A stretch of 64,000 nucleotides of DNA from assembly GCA_027484445.1 (NCBI GenBank), contig JAIXSY010000032.1:62001-126000 (forward strand). Direction: 5' to 3'. Positions 1 through 7,483 of this stretch are shown here, piece after piece. Source of the DNA: Verrucomicrobiaceae bacterium. Its GTDB lineage: Bacteria; Verrucomicrobiota; Verrucomicrobiia; Verrucomicrobiales; Verrucomicrobiaceae. The notes under the pieces were generated by a model. The model did no database searches. It was not told the DNA's origin and saw only the letters and a list, made by a program, of their open reading frames with translations. How positions within the stretch are numbered: the stretch's first letter is position 1; each line of letters opens with the position of its first letter. A program made the position numbers and the translations under genes.

Positions 1-921
1 GGGGGCCATGTGGAAAAAGTGATCGATGACGCAGGCGCTGACGAAGAAATTCCCCGCAGCGTCGTAATCGCAGCCCCAGGGATTGCTGGTGCCATCGGCG
101 AAGACTTCGAATTCCCAGGGTGGGGCGGTATCCGGGCCATTCTTGGCCCGTTCCGATTCGCGGGGCAGGAATGCCCCGGATACGGGCCTCGCGCGCCCAA
201 TCCCCGCATCAAATTTGAAGCCTTCGCTCTCCGGCTGACCGGGGCGGCGGACTTTGCTGTTCGTGAAGACGCCGTGGGTCATGTAGAGCCAGCCATCGGG
301 GCCCCAGGTGAAGCTATTGACGAGCTCGTGCGTGTCTTCGCGACCGAAGCCAGTCAGCACGACACGCCACGCGTCCGGTTGGTCGTCGCCATCGGCATCG
401 CGGAAGTGGATCAAATGCGGCTGCTGGCCGATGTAGATGCCGTCATCGCCGCAGAGGATGGCGGAGGCGAGATTGAGGCCCTGGACAAAAACGGTGCGCT
501 TGTCGGCCGTGCCGTCGTTGTCGGTGTCTTCCAGGATGATGACGCGGTCGCGGGGCAGGTTCTTGGTTCCTGGTTCTTCGTTCTTGGTTGGGAGGCAGAT
601 CGCAGGAACCGGGTGGTATTGATCATCCTTGGCCTCACCGCCGAAGGGCGCGGGATGTTTGGAGCCATTCGGGTATTCGTAGGCCTCCACGACCCACAAA
701 CGGCCGCGATGATCCCAGGTCATGGCGACGGGATTTTGCACCATCGGCTCATGCGCGAAGCAGCGGACCTCGTAACCCTCCGGCACGGTCATTTTCTTCC
801 GCGCTTCCTCGGGCGAGGGACATTCGTTCGTCGTGGGCAGGTAGGTGCCGGTGAGTTCTTTGGCTGAGGAAGACATGCAGTGCATGGCCACCAGCAGGGC
901 AGGAAAAAGCAGAGCTTTCAT
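1..921 (-). CDS. PVC-type membrane-bound dehydrogenase, N-terminal part (truncated by window edge)
   Basis: The reading frame opens at ATG 921 and runs without a stop off the left end (307 codons seen). It begins with a signal peptide (about residues 1-20) and then a beta-propeller with the motifs typical of the Pirellula/Verrucomicrobium dehydrogenase family: VPEGYEV near residue 44, WDHRGRLWVVEAYEYP near 68, ILEDTDNDGTADKRTVF near 127 and GTSNPWGCDY near 280. Such proteins are exported, and usually carry a C-terminal haem domain that lies outside this window. Two stretches look foreign to the family: residues about 110-122, encoded by a heptamer repeat, and about 247-265, encoded by a double palindrome. 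Both keep the frame open. Substrate unknown. Confidence 0.85.
   Translation of the reverse strand, partial: MKALLFPALLVAMHCMSSSAKELTGTYLPTTNECPSPEEARKKMTVPEGYEVRCFAHEPMVQNPVAMTWDHRGRLWVVEAYEYPNGSKHPAPFGGEAKDDQYHPVPAICLPTKNEEPGTKNLPRDRVIILEDTDNDGTADKRTVFVQGLNLASAILCGDDGIYIGQQPHLIHFRDADGDDQPDAWRVVLTGFGREDTHELVNSFTWGPDGWLYMTHGVFTNSKVRRPGQPESEGFKFDAGIGRARPVSGAFLPRESERAKNGPDTAPPWEFEVFADGTSNPWGCDYDAAGNFFVSACVIDHFFHMAP
128..183. repeat. Double-palindrome element inside a coding region
   Basis: Two perfect 7-bp hairpins with 4-base loops lie at 133-150 (CGGGCCA, TTCT, TGGCCCG) and 161-178 (CGGGGCA, GGAA, TGCCCCG). The outer edges GTATCCGGG (128-136) and CCCGGATAC (175-183) are exact reverse complements. 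The two 22-base arms are therefore imperfect inverted copies of each other and each folds on itself. Base differences between arms are compensated inside each arm's stem. The same architecture recurs at 61181-61232. It resembles REP/BIME-type elements in form; family membership is inferred. Confidence 0.75.
558..592 (-). repeat. Degenerate heptamer repeat within the dehydrogenase gene
   Basis: Five consecutive 7-base units read on the plus strand as GGTTCTT, GGTTCCT, GGTTCTT, CGTTCTT, GGTTGGG, that is AACCAAG-like units on the minus (sense) strand. They encode a short low-complexity stretch (TKNEEPGTKN) in the dehydrogenase. Two other tracts with the same 7-base AAC period are at 6379-6413 and 36589-36612. 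Confidence 0.8.
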
Positions 922-984
922 GAAGCCTTAAGCTGCACGATGCTAGGCGAAGAGTTGCATGACAAAAATTGGGCTGGATCAGCC

Positions 985-1014
985 AAAAAAAACCCCGGCC
1001 ATTAGAGGCCGGGG
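985..1014 (-). terminator. Rho-independent terminator of the two-repeat lipoprotein gene
   Basis: An 8-bp perfect stem CCCCGGCC/GGCCGGGG (993-1000 and 1007-1014, loop ATTAGA) is followed on the minus strand by eight T (985-992). It lies 39 bases past the stop of the minus-strand lipoprotein gene. Confidence 0.9.
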
Positions 1015-1052
1015 ATGAAATGCAGAAGCGGTGAACTGACGCCCAGGATGAA

Positions 1053-1844
1053 TTACTGCGGTGGCACACGGAAAAGCTTGCCCGTGTAAGGGCATTTCAC
1101 TTCCATTCCGGTGGGCAGGCCGGTGACATCGACCAGCTGATGTTTCGCTGCATACGGGCTGTTCACGAATCCAGGGCGACCCGGAATGGTGCTGCCGTAG
1201 GGTAGATCAGGAGCGGGCGCCGTCGCCTGAATTGGGGGAGCATTGGTCGGTGGAGTGGTCGAAGGCGCAGGCTCCACCTTGGGCTCTGGAGTGGGTTGCG
1301 TCATGGCAGCCACGTTCGTGTTCGGCTTGGGCTGAACCTTAGGTGCTTGAGGAGCCGACGGTGTGGTCGTGACTTTCGGGGTAGGAGGTGTCGAAGCCAC
1401 ACTCGAAGAACTGCTCATGCCACCTGGCACGATGAAAGGCTTTTGCGTGTAAGGGCAAACGACTTTGGAGCCAGCACTCATGCCGCGAACATCGACCAAG
1501 CGTCCAGGTGTGGTGTAAGGAGTGCGAACGTAGCCCGGTAGCTCGCTCACAGCACGAGCGACGGGAAGATCTCCTGAGAGCTGAGAAGGGGGCGGAGTGT
1601 CCACCCGTGGAGTGGCAGGAGCCGTGGGCTGGGAAGGCACATAGACAGAAGTGCCGGAAGCGAGCGTCTGCTTGTTAGCGCCGCTGTTGAGAGGTGCGCC
1701 AGAAGGTTTTCCCAAATAATAAGTGATCAATCCCTTGCTCTGAATCTGGTTCCAAGCATCGCGCGGAGGCGCAGAACAGGAACTAACAGCCAAGGCGGCG
1801 ACGCCGAAGAGAGGCAGACGAATGAGCGCGGGAGGAATGTTCAT
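1053..1844 (-). CDS. Secreted lipoprotein with two copies of a CPYT-type repeat, function unknown
   Basis: 263 residues from ATG 1844; an in-frame TTG lies three codons upstream but the ATG is the more natural start. Residues 1-25 form a lipoprotein signal ending in VSSC, so the protein is probably anchored by lipid to a membrane. Two related segments of about 40 residues, near 97-138 and 218-263, share the pattern P-G-(R/Y)...PY...(L/R)VDV.G(M/L)..G..V.CPYT.K.F.VP, separated by a Pro/Thr/Ala-rich linker. Each repeat has one conserved Cys. I do not recognise the family. The gene stands alone, ends in its own terminator and is divergent from rlmH. Confidence 0.8.
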   Translation of the reverse strand: MNIPPALIRLPLFGVAALAVSSCSAPPRDAWNQIQSKGLITYYLGKPSGAPLNSGANKQTLASGTSVYVPSQPTAPATPRVDTPPPSQLSGDLPVARAVSELPGYVRTPYTTPGRLVDVRGMSAGSKVVCPYTQKPFIVPGGMSSSSSVASTPPTPKVTTTPSAPQAPKVQPKPNTNVAAMTQPTPEPKVEPAPSTTPPTNAPPIQATAPAPDLPYGSTIPGRPGFVNSPYAAKHQLVDVTGLPTGMEVKCPYTGKLFRVPPQ

Positions 1845-2001
1845 GGCGTGCAATTTTTTTGAAACGGCTTCTCAAGCCTAATGAAGTTTTTTGTTTTTGC
1901 AACAACAATGACTTCGATGTTCAGCAATAACTGATTGATTGGTTGTTTTTACAATAATTTCCACAAATGGACTTTGTCTTCGGTTCTGTCATGAATTAAC
2001 G

Positions 2002-2442
2002 ATGCATTGGAAACTGATCACGGTGGGAAAACCCGCACTTCCCTGGGCTCGTGCCGCTATGGAGGATTACCTTACACGTCTCAAACGAAGCATCAAAGTG
2101 GAGCACCTTGTGATCAAAGAAGGACCGCGAGATGTGGTCGAGCAGGCCCTGCTCCAGGCCAGCAGCGATAGCTTGAGGATTGTGCTGGATGAACGAGGGA
2201 AAGCGCTGCGAAGCCTGGAATTAGCAGCCTGGGTGAAGGATCAGCAGCTTCGTGGCACGAAGCGTGCAGCCTTGATCATCGGTGGTGCTGATGGACACTC
2301 ACCCCAGTTCCGCAGTCAGGCCGATTTGTGCCTGAGTTTGTCCAGCTTCACGCTCCAGCATGAGATCGCTCTGGTGGTGATGGCTGAGCAACTTTACCGC
2401 GCCTACAGCATCCTCCGGAAGGAGCCTTATCATCGAGAATAA
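2002..2442 (+). CDS. rlmH: 23S rRNA (pseudouridine-1915 N3) methyltransferase RlmH
   Basis: 146 residues from ATG 2002, close to the usual family length of about 155; the longer upstream frame has no support. RlmH is a SPOUT-fold enzyme that uses S-adenosylmethionine to methylate pseudouridine 1915 in helix 69 of 23S rRNA on assembled 70S ribosomes. Seen here: LDERGK at 62-67, the trefoil-knot glycine motif GGADGH at 94-99 and the highly characteristic C-terminal YHRE. Product is cytoplasmic and acts as a dimer (family knowledge). The gene is divergent from the lipoprotein gene and separated by AT-rich sequence from the kinase gene downstream. Confidence 0.96.
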   Translation: MHWKLITVGKPALPWARAAMEDYLTRLKRSIKVEHLVIKEGPRDVVEQALLQASSDSLRIVLDERGKALRSLELAAWVKDQQLRGTKRAALIIGGADGHSPQFRSQADLCLSLSSFTLQHEIALVVMAEQLYRAYSILRKEPYHRE

Positions 2443-2506
2443 CCCTGACGAAAACCCACCCAAGACGTTCATCTTTGTGACTCACTTTTGACCTGTTTTC
2501 TCCTTG

Positions 2507-2534
2507 TTGATTGGCTAATCTTGCTTGATATTTT
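2507..2534 (+). promoter_or_regulatory. Candidate sigma-70-type promoter of the PAS histidine kinase
   Basis: TTGATT (2507-2512) and TATTTT (2529-2534) are separated by 16 bases in a markedly AT-rich stretch, about 30 bases before the kinase ATG. The match to the consensus is moderate. Confidence 0.35.
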
Positions 2535-2566
2535 AAAATTAGTAAAGTTTCCCCTCCAGGCTGTTC

Positions 2567-5485
2567 ATGTCGTCTTCTGTGCTCCGCAATGTGATCCAAC
2601 CCCGCTCGCCAAGCGTGGCGGGAACGGACTACGGCAGCAAGGCAAGCGAATCTGAGACGACCCCGGGCAATCCTGACATGGAGCAAGTGATGGCGGTGCT
2701 GGTGGAAAATGCACCTGTGGCCATGGCGATGTTCGATCAGCAAATGCGCTATGTGCTGGCCAACCGGGCCTGGATTGAGGAATTCGGCCTGAAAAACGTC
2801 AAACCTCTGCTTGGCCGCAGCCAGTATGAGGTTTTTCCTAGCCTGCACCCAGGTTGGAGACAGGTGTATGAAAAGGCCCTCCAAGGCCACATCATCCGAA
2901 GTGAGCATGATGCTCTGGCCGGCGATGCTGAGAGTCGTGTCATTTATCGTTGGGAAGTGCGGCCCTGGCGGCGTCAGTCGGATGCCAGTGTCGGCGGTCT
3001 CATGATCACTTGTGAGCGGTTTGTGCAGCCGAATGCAGGGGCCAGTGAGCCCAAGGCAGCCACAGAAGCCACCGGTGCGTCCACGCCCGAGCTGATTCAG
3101 ACGGCCAAGCCACAGCTGGCGGTGCCTCAGGTCTTGCTGGACGATCAGGGCACCGTCCTGCAGGCCAACCCTGCCGCCGTCAGGCTCTCTTTGGCCCATG
3201 GGCTGATGGAGGGCAAAACCGCGTTTTGGCAGGCCTTTGCCCAGGCAGGAGCCGACGTGGCCTTGCTGAAGCGCGAACTCCTGGACAGCTTCGCGCGGCT
3301 GAATGAGCCGGAAGGGCCGGAGTCAGTCCTTTTGACACCCAAGCCGGGGGAGGAACCCAGTTCGCCCTGGGCATCGGCACCCGCCAGTCTGTCAGTCCAC
3401 TCGACCCCATGGCTCATCACGAAGCTAGAAGGTAGCCAGATTTACACCGCACTGGCCCTACCCGCAGAGGCCATGCCTTCTGCTCGTGGCGCAGGCCCTC
3501 CGCCGAACCTTTCTGCGATTGCCAGCGCTGTAGCCTCCATCGCACAGCTACCCGTCGTGGCACCCGCTGAATCGGCGAATCAGGCCAGTCTGACTTTGGA
3601 AAATCGTCGGCTGCAAGACGACCTCGCGCGCACGCGGCAAGAATTGAAAGCCCTCCAGGAAGCGGAACGAGGCAAACCAACGCAGGACCACCGATATCAG
3701 GCCTATGTCGATGCCCTGCCCTGCGGGGTGCTGGTGCTGGATGACATGGGCAGTGTGCTTTTCCAAAATCAGCCCTTGGCCAGGCTTTTGGGCCGATCGC
3801 TGCAACCGCAGCAAAGCGTGGAAGACTGGTTGGCCGCAGCCTGCCCTGGGCAATCGCATCGAAACCAAGTGACGAGTGTCTGGCGGGACGATGTCTGGCG
3901 TCGTCAGCTTACGCGTTGCTTTTCCTTGGCCACGGCGGACGGACTGCTGAAAGAGCTGGAATTTCAGCCCGTGGGGCTGCCTGGCGGAGGAGTGCTGGTT
4001 TGCATCCAAGATGCGACGGAAAAATGCCGCCACGAGGAACTGCTGCGCGGCACCGAGGCCAAATTCCGTGCCATCCTGCAGGAATCGCCAACAGCCATCG
4101 TGCTGCTGGACAAAGCAGGCTCTGTCTTTGAGGTCAACCATGCCGCCGAGCACCTCTTTGGCCAACCCAAGAGCGAGCTGCGCAGGCACCCGATCCAGAA
4201 ATGGCTAGACATTCCCAGCGCGGCCGCTGTTTCCACAGCCATTCAGTCCATGCGTGGCCATGGCACGCCAACGGTGGATGACTTGGTAATTCATCGCGCA
4301 GGGACCCAGGACAGCGTGCCCGTCAGCCTCTTGCTCGCTCCTGTGATGGACCTCGAAGGCCAGCCACATCACACGCTCTGTTTTTTCCAAAGCAAGACCT
4401 CAGCGGCGACACACCCGACCACGCCAGCCAACGCATCCGTCGGCACAGGACCGAGCGCGGAGGTCTTGCTATTGAAAACGAATGTTCACGGTCGCATCAA
4501 GGAATGTACTCCGAGAGGACTGCAATTGCTCGGCCTGTCGGAGGAAGATGCTGCCGGACGCGGCTTGCACCTGCACTTTCGTCCCAGCGATGCCACTGGC
4601 TTTTACGAAGAGCTACGCCGCATCGCATCGCTGCCAGAAGGTCGCTCCCAACAACTCACGTGTTACTCAGCTCAGGGCAAACGCCAACCAATCCGTGTCA
4701 AAGCCTACGCGCAGGGAGCGGGCAGCTATGATTTTGCCCTCACCGAAGTGGTGAACACCCCCCAGCACGCCGAAAGCCCAGCCGCATCCGCGAGCCCCGA
4801 ACAGCCTGCCAAGGATGAATGGTATCCGGTGCTCATGTCCCCCGGCAAAGGGCTTCTGCCGAAGGTTGATCTGGCTAGGGAGCGCCTCGTTCTCACTGAG
4901 ACGCATCATCGGATCAAAAACCACCTGCAGATCATCTCCAGCCTGCTGAATCTGGAATCCAACACGATCAGCGACCCCACAGCGCGTGGAGCCCTGAGAT
5001 CTAGCCAAAACCGTGTGCGGGCGATCGCAGACCTTCACCAGCATCTGTATCAGGCTGCGCTAGGCTCAGAGGAGAGCTTCATCGTCTTCGCGCGCGGACT
5101 GCTGGATCGACTCCGGCAGTGCTACGATGTGCCAGCCTCGCGCGTCAATGTGCAGTTTGATGTCGAATCAGGCACGATCCAGCAGGAGTGGCTCATGCCG
5201 CTGGCCCTGACGCTGAACGAAACGCTTTCCAACTGCTTCGAGCACGCCTTTCCGGAGGACCGCTCCGGTCTGGTGCACGTCGCTCTGCGATTCCGCAAAG
5301 AGAGAGGCGAGCTCAACATCACCGATGACGGAGTCGGGATGCCAACGGATCGCAATGCCAGTGGACTCGGCCTGAAGATCCTGGCCGTTTTCGCTGAGCA
5401 AATGCGTGGTCAACTCTTGCTCGGCCGCCCTGCAACAGGAGGCACGGAGGTGCTGCTCCGCTTTCCGATTGGCAATCAGGCTTGA
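2567..5485 (+). CDS. Multi-PAS sensor histidine kinase (HisKA_2/HWE-like), orphan
   Basis: 972 residues with no convincing membrane segment, so probably a cytoplasmic sensor. At least four PAS-like segments can be seen, starting near residues 40 (NAPVAMAMFDQQMRYVLANR), 375 (LPCGVLVLDDMGSVLFQN), 496 (ESPTAIVLLDKAGSVFEVN) and 633 (LLLKTNVHGRIKECT), with a coiled stretch near 345-370. The kinase core is at the C terminus: phosphoacceptor region ETHHRIKNHLQIISSLLNLE near 775-795, N box NETLSNCFEHAFPE near 884 and DDGVGMP near 920. The HRIKNHLQ form is typical of the HisKA_2 group. No response regulator is adjacent, so the partner must be encoded elsewhere. Confidence 0.9.
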   Translation: MSSSVLRNVIQPRSPSVAGTDYGSKASESETTPGNPDMEQVMAVLVENAPVAMAMFDQQMRYVLANRAWIEEFGLKNVKPLLGRSQYEVFPSLHPGWRQVYEKALQGHIIRSEHDALAGDAESRVIYRWEVRPWRRQSDASVGGLMITCERFVQPNAGASEPKAATEATGASTPELIQTAKPQLAVPQVLLDDQGTVLQANPAAVRLSLAHGLMEGKTAFWQAFAQAGADVALLKRELLDSFARLNEPEGPESVLLTPKPGEEPSSPWASAPASLSVHSTPWLITKLEGSQIYTALALPAEAMPSARGAGPPPNLSAIASAVASIAQLPVVAPAESANQASLTLENRRLQDDLARTRQELKALQEAERGKPTQDHRYQAYVDALPCGVLVLDDMGSVLFQNQPLARLLGRSLQPQQSVEDWLAAACPGQSHRNQVTSVWRDDVWRRQLTRCFSLATADGLLKELEFQPVGLPGGGVLVCIQDATEKCRHEELLRGTEAKFRAILQESPTAIVLLDKAGSVFEVNHAAEHLFGQPKSELRRHPIQKWLDIPSAAAVSTAIQSMRGHGTPTVDDLVIHRAGTQDSVPVSLLLAPVMDLEGQPHHTLCFFQSKTSAATHPTTPANASVGTGPSAEVLLLKTNVHGRIKECTPRGLQLLGLSEEDAAGRGLHLHFRPSDATGFYEELRRIASLPEGRSQQLTCYSAQGKRQPIRVKAYAQGAGSYDFALTEVVNTPQHAESPAASASPEQPAKDEWYPVLMSPGKGLLPKVDLARERLVLTETHHRIKNHLQIISSLLNLESNTISDPTARGALRSSQNRVRAIADLHQHLYQAALGSEESFIVFARGLLDRLRQCYDVPASRVNVQFDVESGTIQQEWLMPLALTLNETLSNCFEHAFPEDRSGLVHVALRFRKERGELNITDDGVGMPTDRNASGLGLKILAVFAEQMRGQLLLGRPATGGTEVLLRFPIGNQA

Positions 5486-5581
5486 GGCTGAATTTGCCCA
5501 TTTGCCACCTGCGTTCTCTGGGAGATCCAGACTTGTGAGGACGTAGTAGCTGGCCATAGAAACCGGCCAACCCAACCTACC

Positions 5582-6370
5582 ATGCGACTTCAAGACCAAG
5601 TCATCCTCATCACCGGCAGCACCACAGGCATCGGCGAACACATGGCGCGCCGTTTCATCGAAGAGGGGGCCAAAGTCATCCTGCACGGTCGTGACGCCGC
5701 GCGCGGTCAGGCCTTGAGAAAAGAGCTCGGTGAAGACAAGGCCGCGTTTTGTCAGGGCAGTCTGGAAGATGCCACTTACCCCGAAAAACTTGCTGCCGAG
5801 GCCATCGCAGCCTTTGGCAAAGTCGATGCGCTGGTGAACAACGCCGCGCTTACCATCCGCGGCCGCATTGACACGACGGACGCGGCCTTTTTCGACCGCA
5901 TGATGGCCGTGAATGCGCGCGCGCCGATGCTGCTGATCCGCGCACTGCTGCCCGAATTGAAGAAAAACACCGGCGTCGTGCTGAACATCGGCTCCGTGCT
6001 CGCTCATTGCGGCCAGGCGAACATGCTCGCCTACTCCATGTCCAAAGGCGCACTCATGACCATGACGCGCAATCTGGCTGACTCGCTCGGCATGGACCGC
6101 GTGCGTGTGAATCAGCTGAATGTCGGCTGGACACTGACTGACAACGAATACCAGGTCAAACTCGGTGATGGACTCGGCGAAGGCTGGCCCGAACGCCTTC
6201 CAGCCTCGGTCGTGCCGATGGGCCGCCTTTTGATGCCGAACGACATCGCTGCCGCTGCCATCTATTGGGTCAGCCGCGAAAGCTACCCCGTCACCGGTAC
6301 CGTCGCCGAGCTGGAGCAATATCCAATCATCGGCCGCTACGCGAATGCGGAAGGCGACGAGAAGAAATGA
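5582..6370 (+). CDS. Short-chain dehydrogenase/reductase
   Basis: 262 residues, the normal size of a classical SDR. The Rossmann nucleotide-binding motif TGSTTGIG is at residues 11-18, NNAA near 86, the catalytic Ser in NIGSVLAH near 139 and the catalytic pair Y151/K155 in YSMSK. It oxidises or reduces an alcohol/ketone with NAD(P). The next gene, 45 bases downstream on the same strand, is a fumarylacetoacetate-hydrolase-family enzyme; this pairing is common in non-phosphorylative L-fucose or L-rhamnose breakdown, where the SDR oxidises the 2-keto-3-deoxy acid. That role is inferred from context only. Confidence 0.9.
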   Translation: MRLQDQVILITGSTTGIGEHMARRFIEEGAKVILHGRDAARGQALRKELGEDKAAFCQGSLEDATYPEKLAAEAIAAFGKVDALVNNAALTIRGRIDTTDAAFFDRMMAVNARAPMLLIRALLPELKKNTGVVLNIGSVLAHCGQANMLAYSMSKGALMTMTRNLADSLGMDRVRVNQLNVGWTLTDNEYQVKLGDGLGEGWPERLPASVVPMGRLLMPNDIAAAAIYWVSRESYPVTGTVAELEQYPIIGRYANAEGDEKK

Positions 6371-6378
6371 CTCTCTGA

Positions 6379-6413
6379 AACAAAGAACCACGAACAAGGA
6401 ACCCAGAACAACC
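6379..6413 (+). repeat. Degenerate heptamer repeat immediately before a start codon
   Basis: AAC recurs at 6379, 6386, 6393, 6400 and 6407, exactly every seven bases, giving units of the form AACNNNN. The tract fills most of the 45-base gap between the SDR stop (6370) and the ATG at 6416. It occupies the place where a ribosome binding site is expected; no clear Shine-Dalgarno sequence is seen. Confidence 0.7.
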
Positions 6414-6415
6414 GC

Positions 6416-7273
6416 ATGAAACTGATCCGCTTTGGAAACCCCGGAGAAGAAAAACCCGGCCTACAGCTTGAAGACGGCCGCCGCATCGACGCGAGCGCCT
6501 TTGGCAGCGACTACGATGAAAAATTCTTCGGGGGTGATGGCTTGGAGCGTCTCGCCGCCTGGGCGAAGGCCAACGCCGCCGCCGCGCCCACCGTGGATGC
6601 CAGCGTGCGCCTCGGCCCCTGCATCGCACGTCCGAGCAAGATCATCTGCATCGGCTTGAACTACGTCGATCACGCCAAAGAGAGCGGCATGCCCATTCCG
6701 GCGGAGCCGATCGTGTTTTTCAAAGCCACCAGCGCCCTCTGCGGCCCGAATGACAACGTCATCATCCCGAAGAACTCCAAAAAGACTGACTGGGAAGTCG
6801 AGCTGGCCTTCGTCATTGGAAAAAAAGCCAACTACGTCAGCGAAGACGAAGCCATGAGCCATGTGGCCGGTTACTGCGTGCACAACGACTACAGCGAACG
6901 CGAATGGCAGCTCGAGCGTGGCGGCCAGTGGGTGAAAGGCAAGAGCTGCGACACCTTCGCGCCCATCGGGCCATTTTTGGCCACCAGCGATGAAATCGCC
7001 GATCCCCAGAACCTGAAGCTCTGGCTCAAATTGAACGGCAAGACCATCCAAAACAGCAGCACCGCGCAGATGATCTTCGGCGTGAAGAAACTCGTGAGCT
7101 ACCTGAGCCAGTTCATGAGCCTCCTGCCCGGCGATCTCATCACCACCGGCACACCTCCCGGTGTCGGCCTCGGCTTCAAGCCAGATCCTGTCTTCATGAA
7201 GCCCGGCGACGTCATCGAACTCGGCGTCGAAGGCCTGGGCGAACAAGGCCAGACGGCAGTCGCATGGTCGTGA
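6416..7273 (+). CDS. Fumarylacetoacetate hydrolase family protein
   Basis: 285 residues. The family core starts near residue 65 (PSKIICIGLNYVDHAKE) and holds the metal ligands in DWEVELAFVIG (near 122-132), the NDYSERE segment and the TGTPPGVG motif near 242. These enzymes hydrolyse or decarboxylate 2,4-diketo acids with Mg or Mn. The N-terminal part (MKLIRFG...PGLQLEDG) resembles the subgroup that includes 2,4-diketo-3-deoxy-L-fuconate hydrolase. With the SDR before it this suggests deoxysugar-acid catabolism, but the substrate cannot be fixed from sequence. The start is ATG 6416, preceded by the heptamer tract. Confidence 0.9.
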   Translation: MKLIRFGNPGEEKPGLQLEDGRRIDASAFGSDYDEKFFGGDGLERLAAWAKANAAAAPTVDASVRLGPCIARPSKIICIGLNYVDHAKESGMPIPAEPIVFFKATSALCGPNDNVIIPKNSKKTDWEVELAFVIGKKANYVSEDEAMSHVAGYCVHNDYSEREWQLERGGQWVKGKSCDTFAPIGPFLATSDEIADPQNLKLWLKLNGKTIQNSSTAQMIFGVKKLVSYLSQFMSLLPGDLITTGTPPGVGLGFKPDPVFMKPGDVIELGVEGLGEQGQTAVAWS

Positions 7274-7317
7274 ACGTCTTCAGCATCTTGCAGCCCGACT
7301 TTGATAAGCCCGCGTTT

Positions 7318-7342
7318 TCATTCATCATCAAACGATGAATGA
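7318..7342 (+). terminator. Weak hairpin after the hydrolase gene
   Basis: TCATTCATC (7318-7326) and GATGAATGA (7334-7342) form a perfect 9-bp stem with a 7-base loop, 45 bases past the hydrolase stop. It is AT-rich and lacks a following T-run, so it may be a weak terminator or simply a stabilising 3' structure. Confidence 0.35.
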
Positions 7343-7427
7343 GTTCGATCACCAGATGAGGCGATTCGCATCGACGAGAGCATTCTTTTGGAGCAGTTCT
7401 CGCGTGAACTTTGGCTAACTATAAGTT

Positions 7428-7452
7428 GGGCCGCACGACAAGCGTGCGGCCC
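7428..7452 (-). terminator. Strong GC hairpin at the end of the secretion operon
   Basis: A perfect 10-bp stem GGGCCGCACG/CGTGCGGCCC (7428-7437 and 7443-7452, loop ACAAG) lies 31 bases past the stop of the last minus-strand gene of the secretion locus. Downstream on the minus strand the sequence is only mildly T-rich. It may end both convergent transcripts, or be a palindromic repeat. Confidence 0.5.
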
Positions 7453-7483
7453 AGGCAATCATCAACCTAGAGGTTGGCTAGCA

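Noticed and set aside
10..867. 285-codon plus-strand frame at the left edge
   Set aside because: Antisense to the truncated dehydrogenase, which has a signal peptide and clear family motifs.
1854..2001. Promoters in the AT-rich gap between the lipoprotein gene and rlmH
   Set aside because: TTGATT and TACAAT occur but with 9-base spacing, so no pair could be supported.
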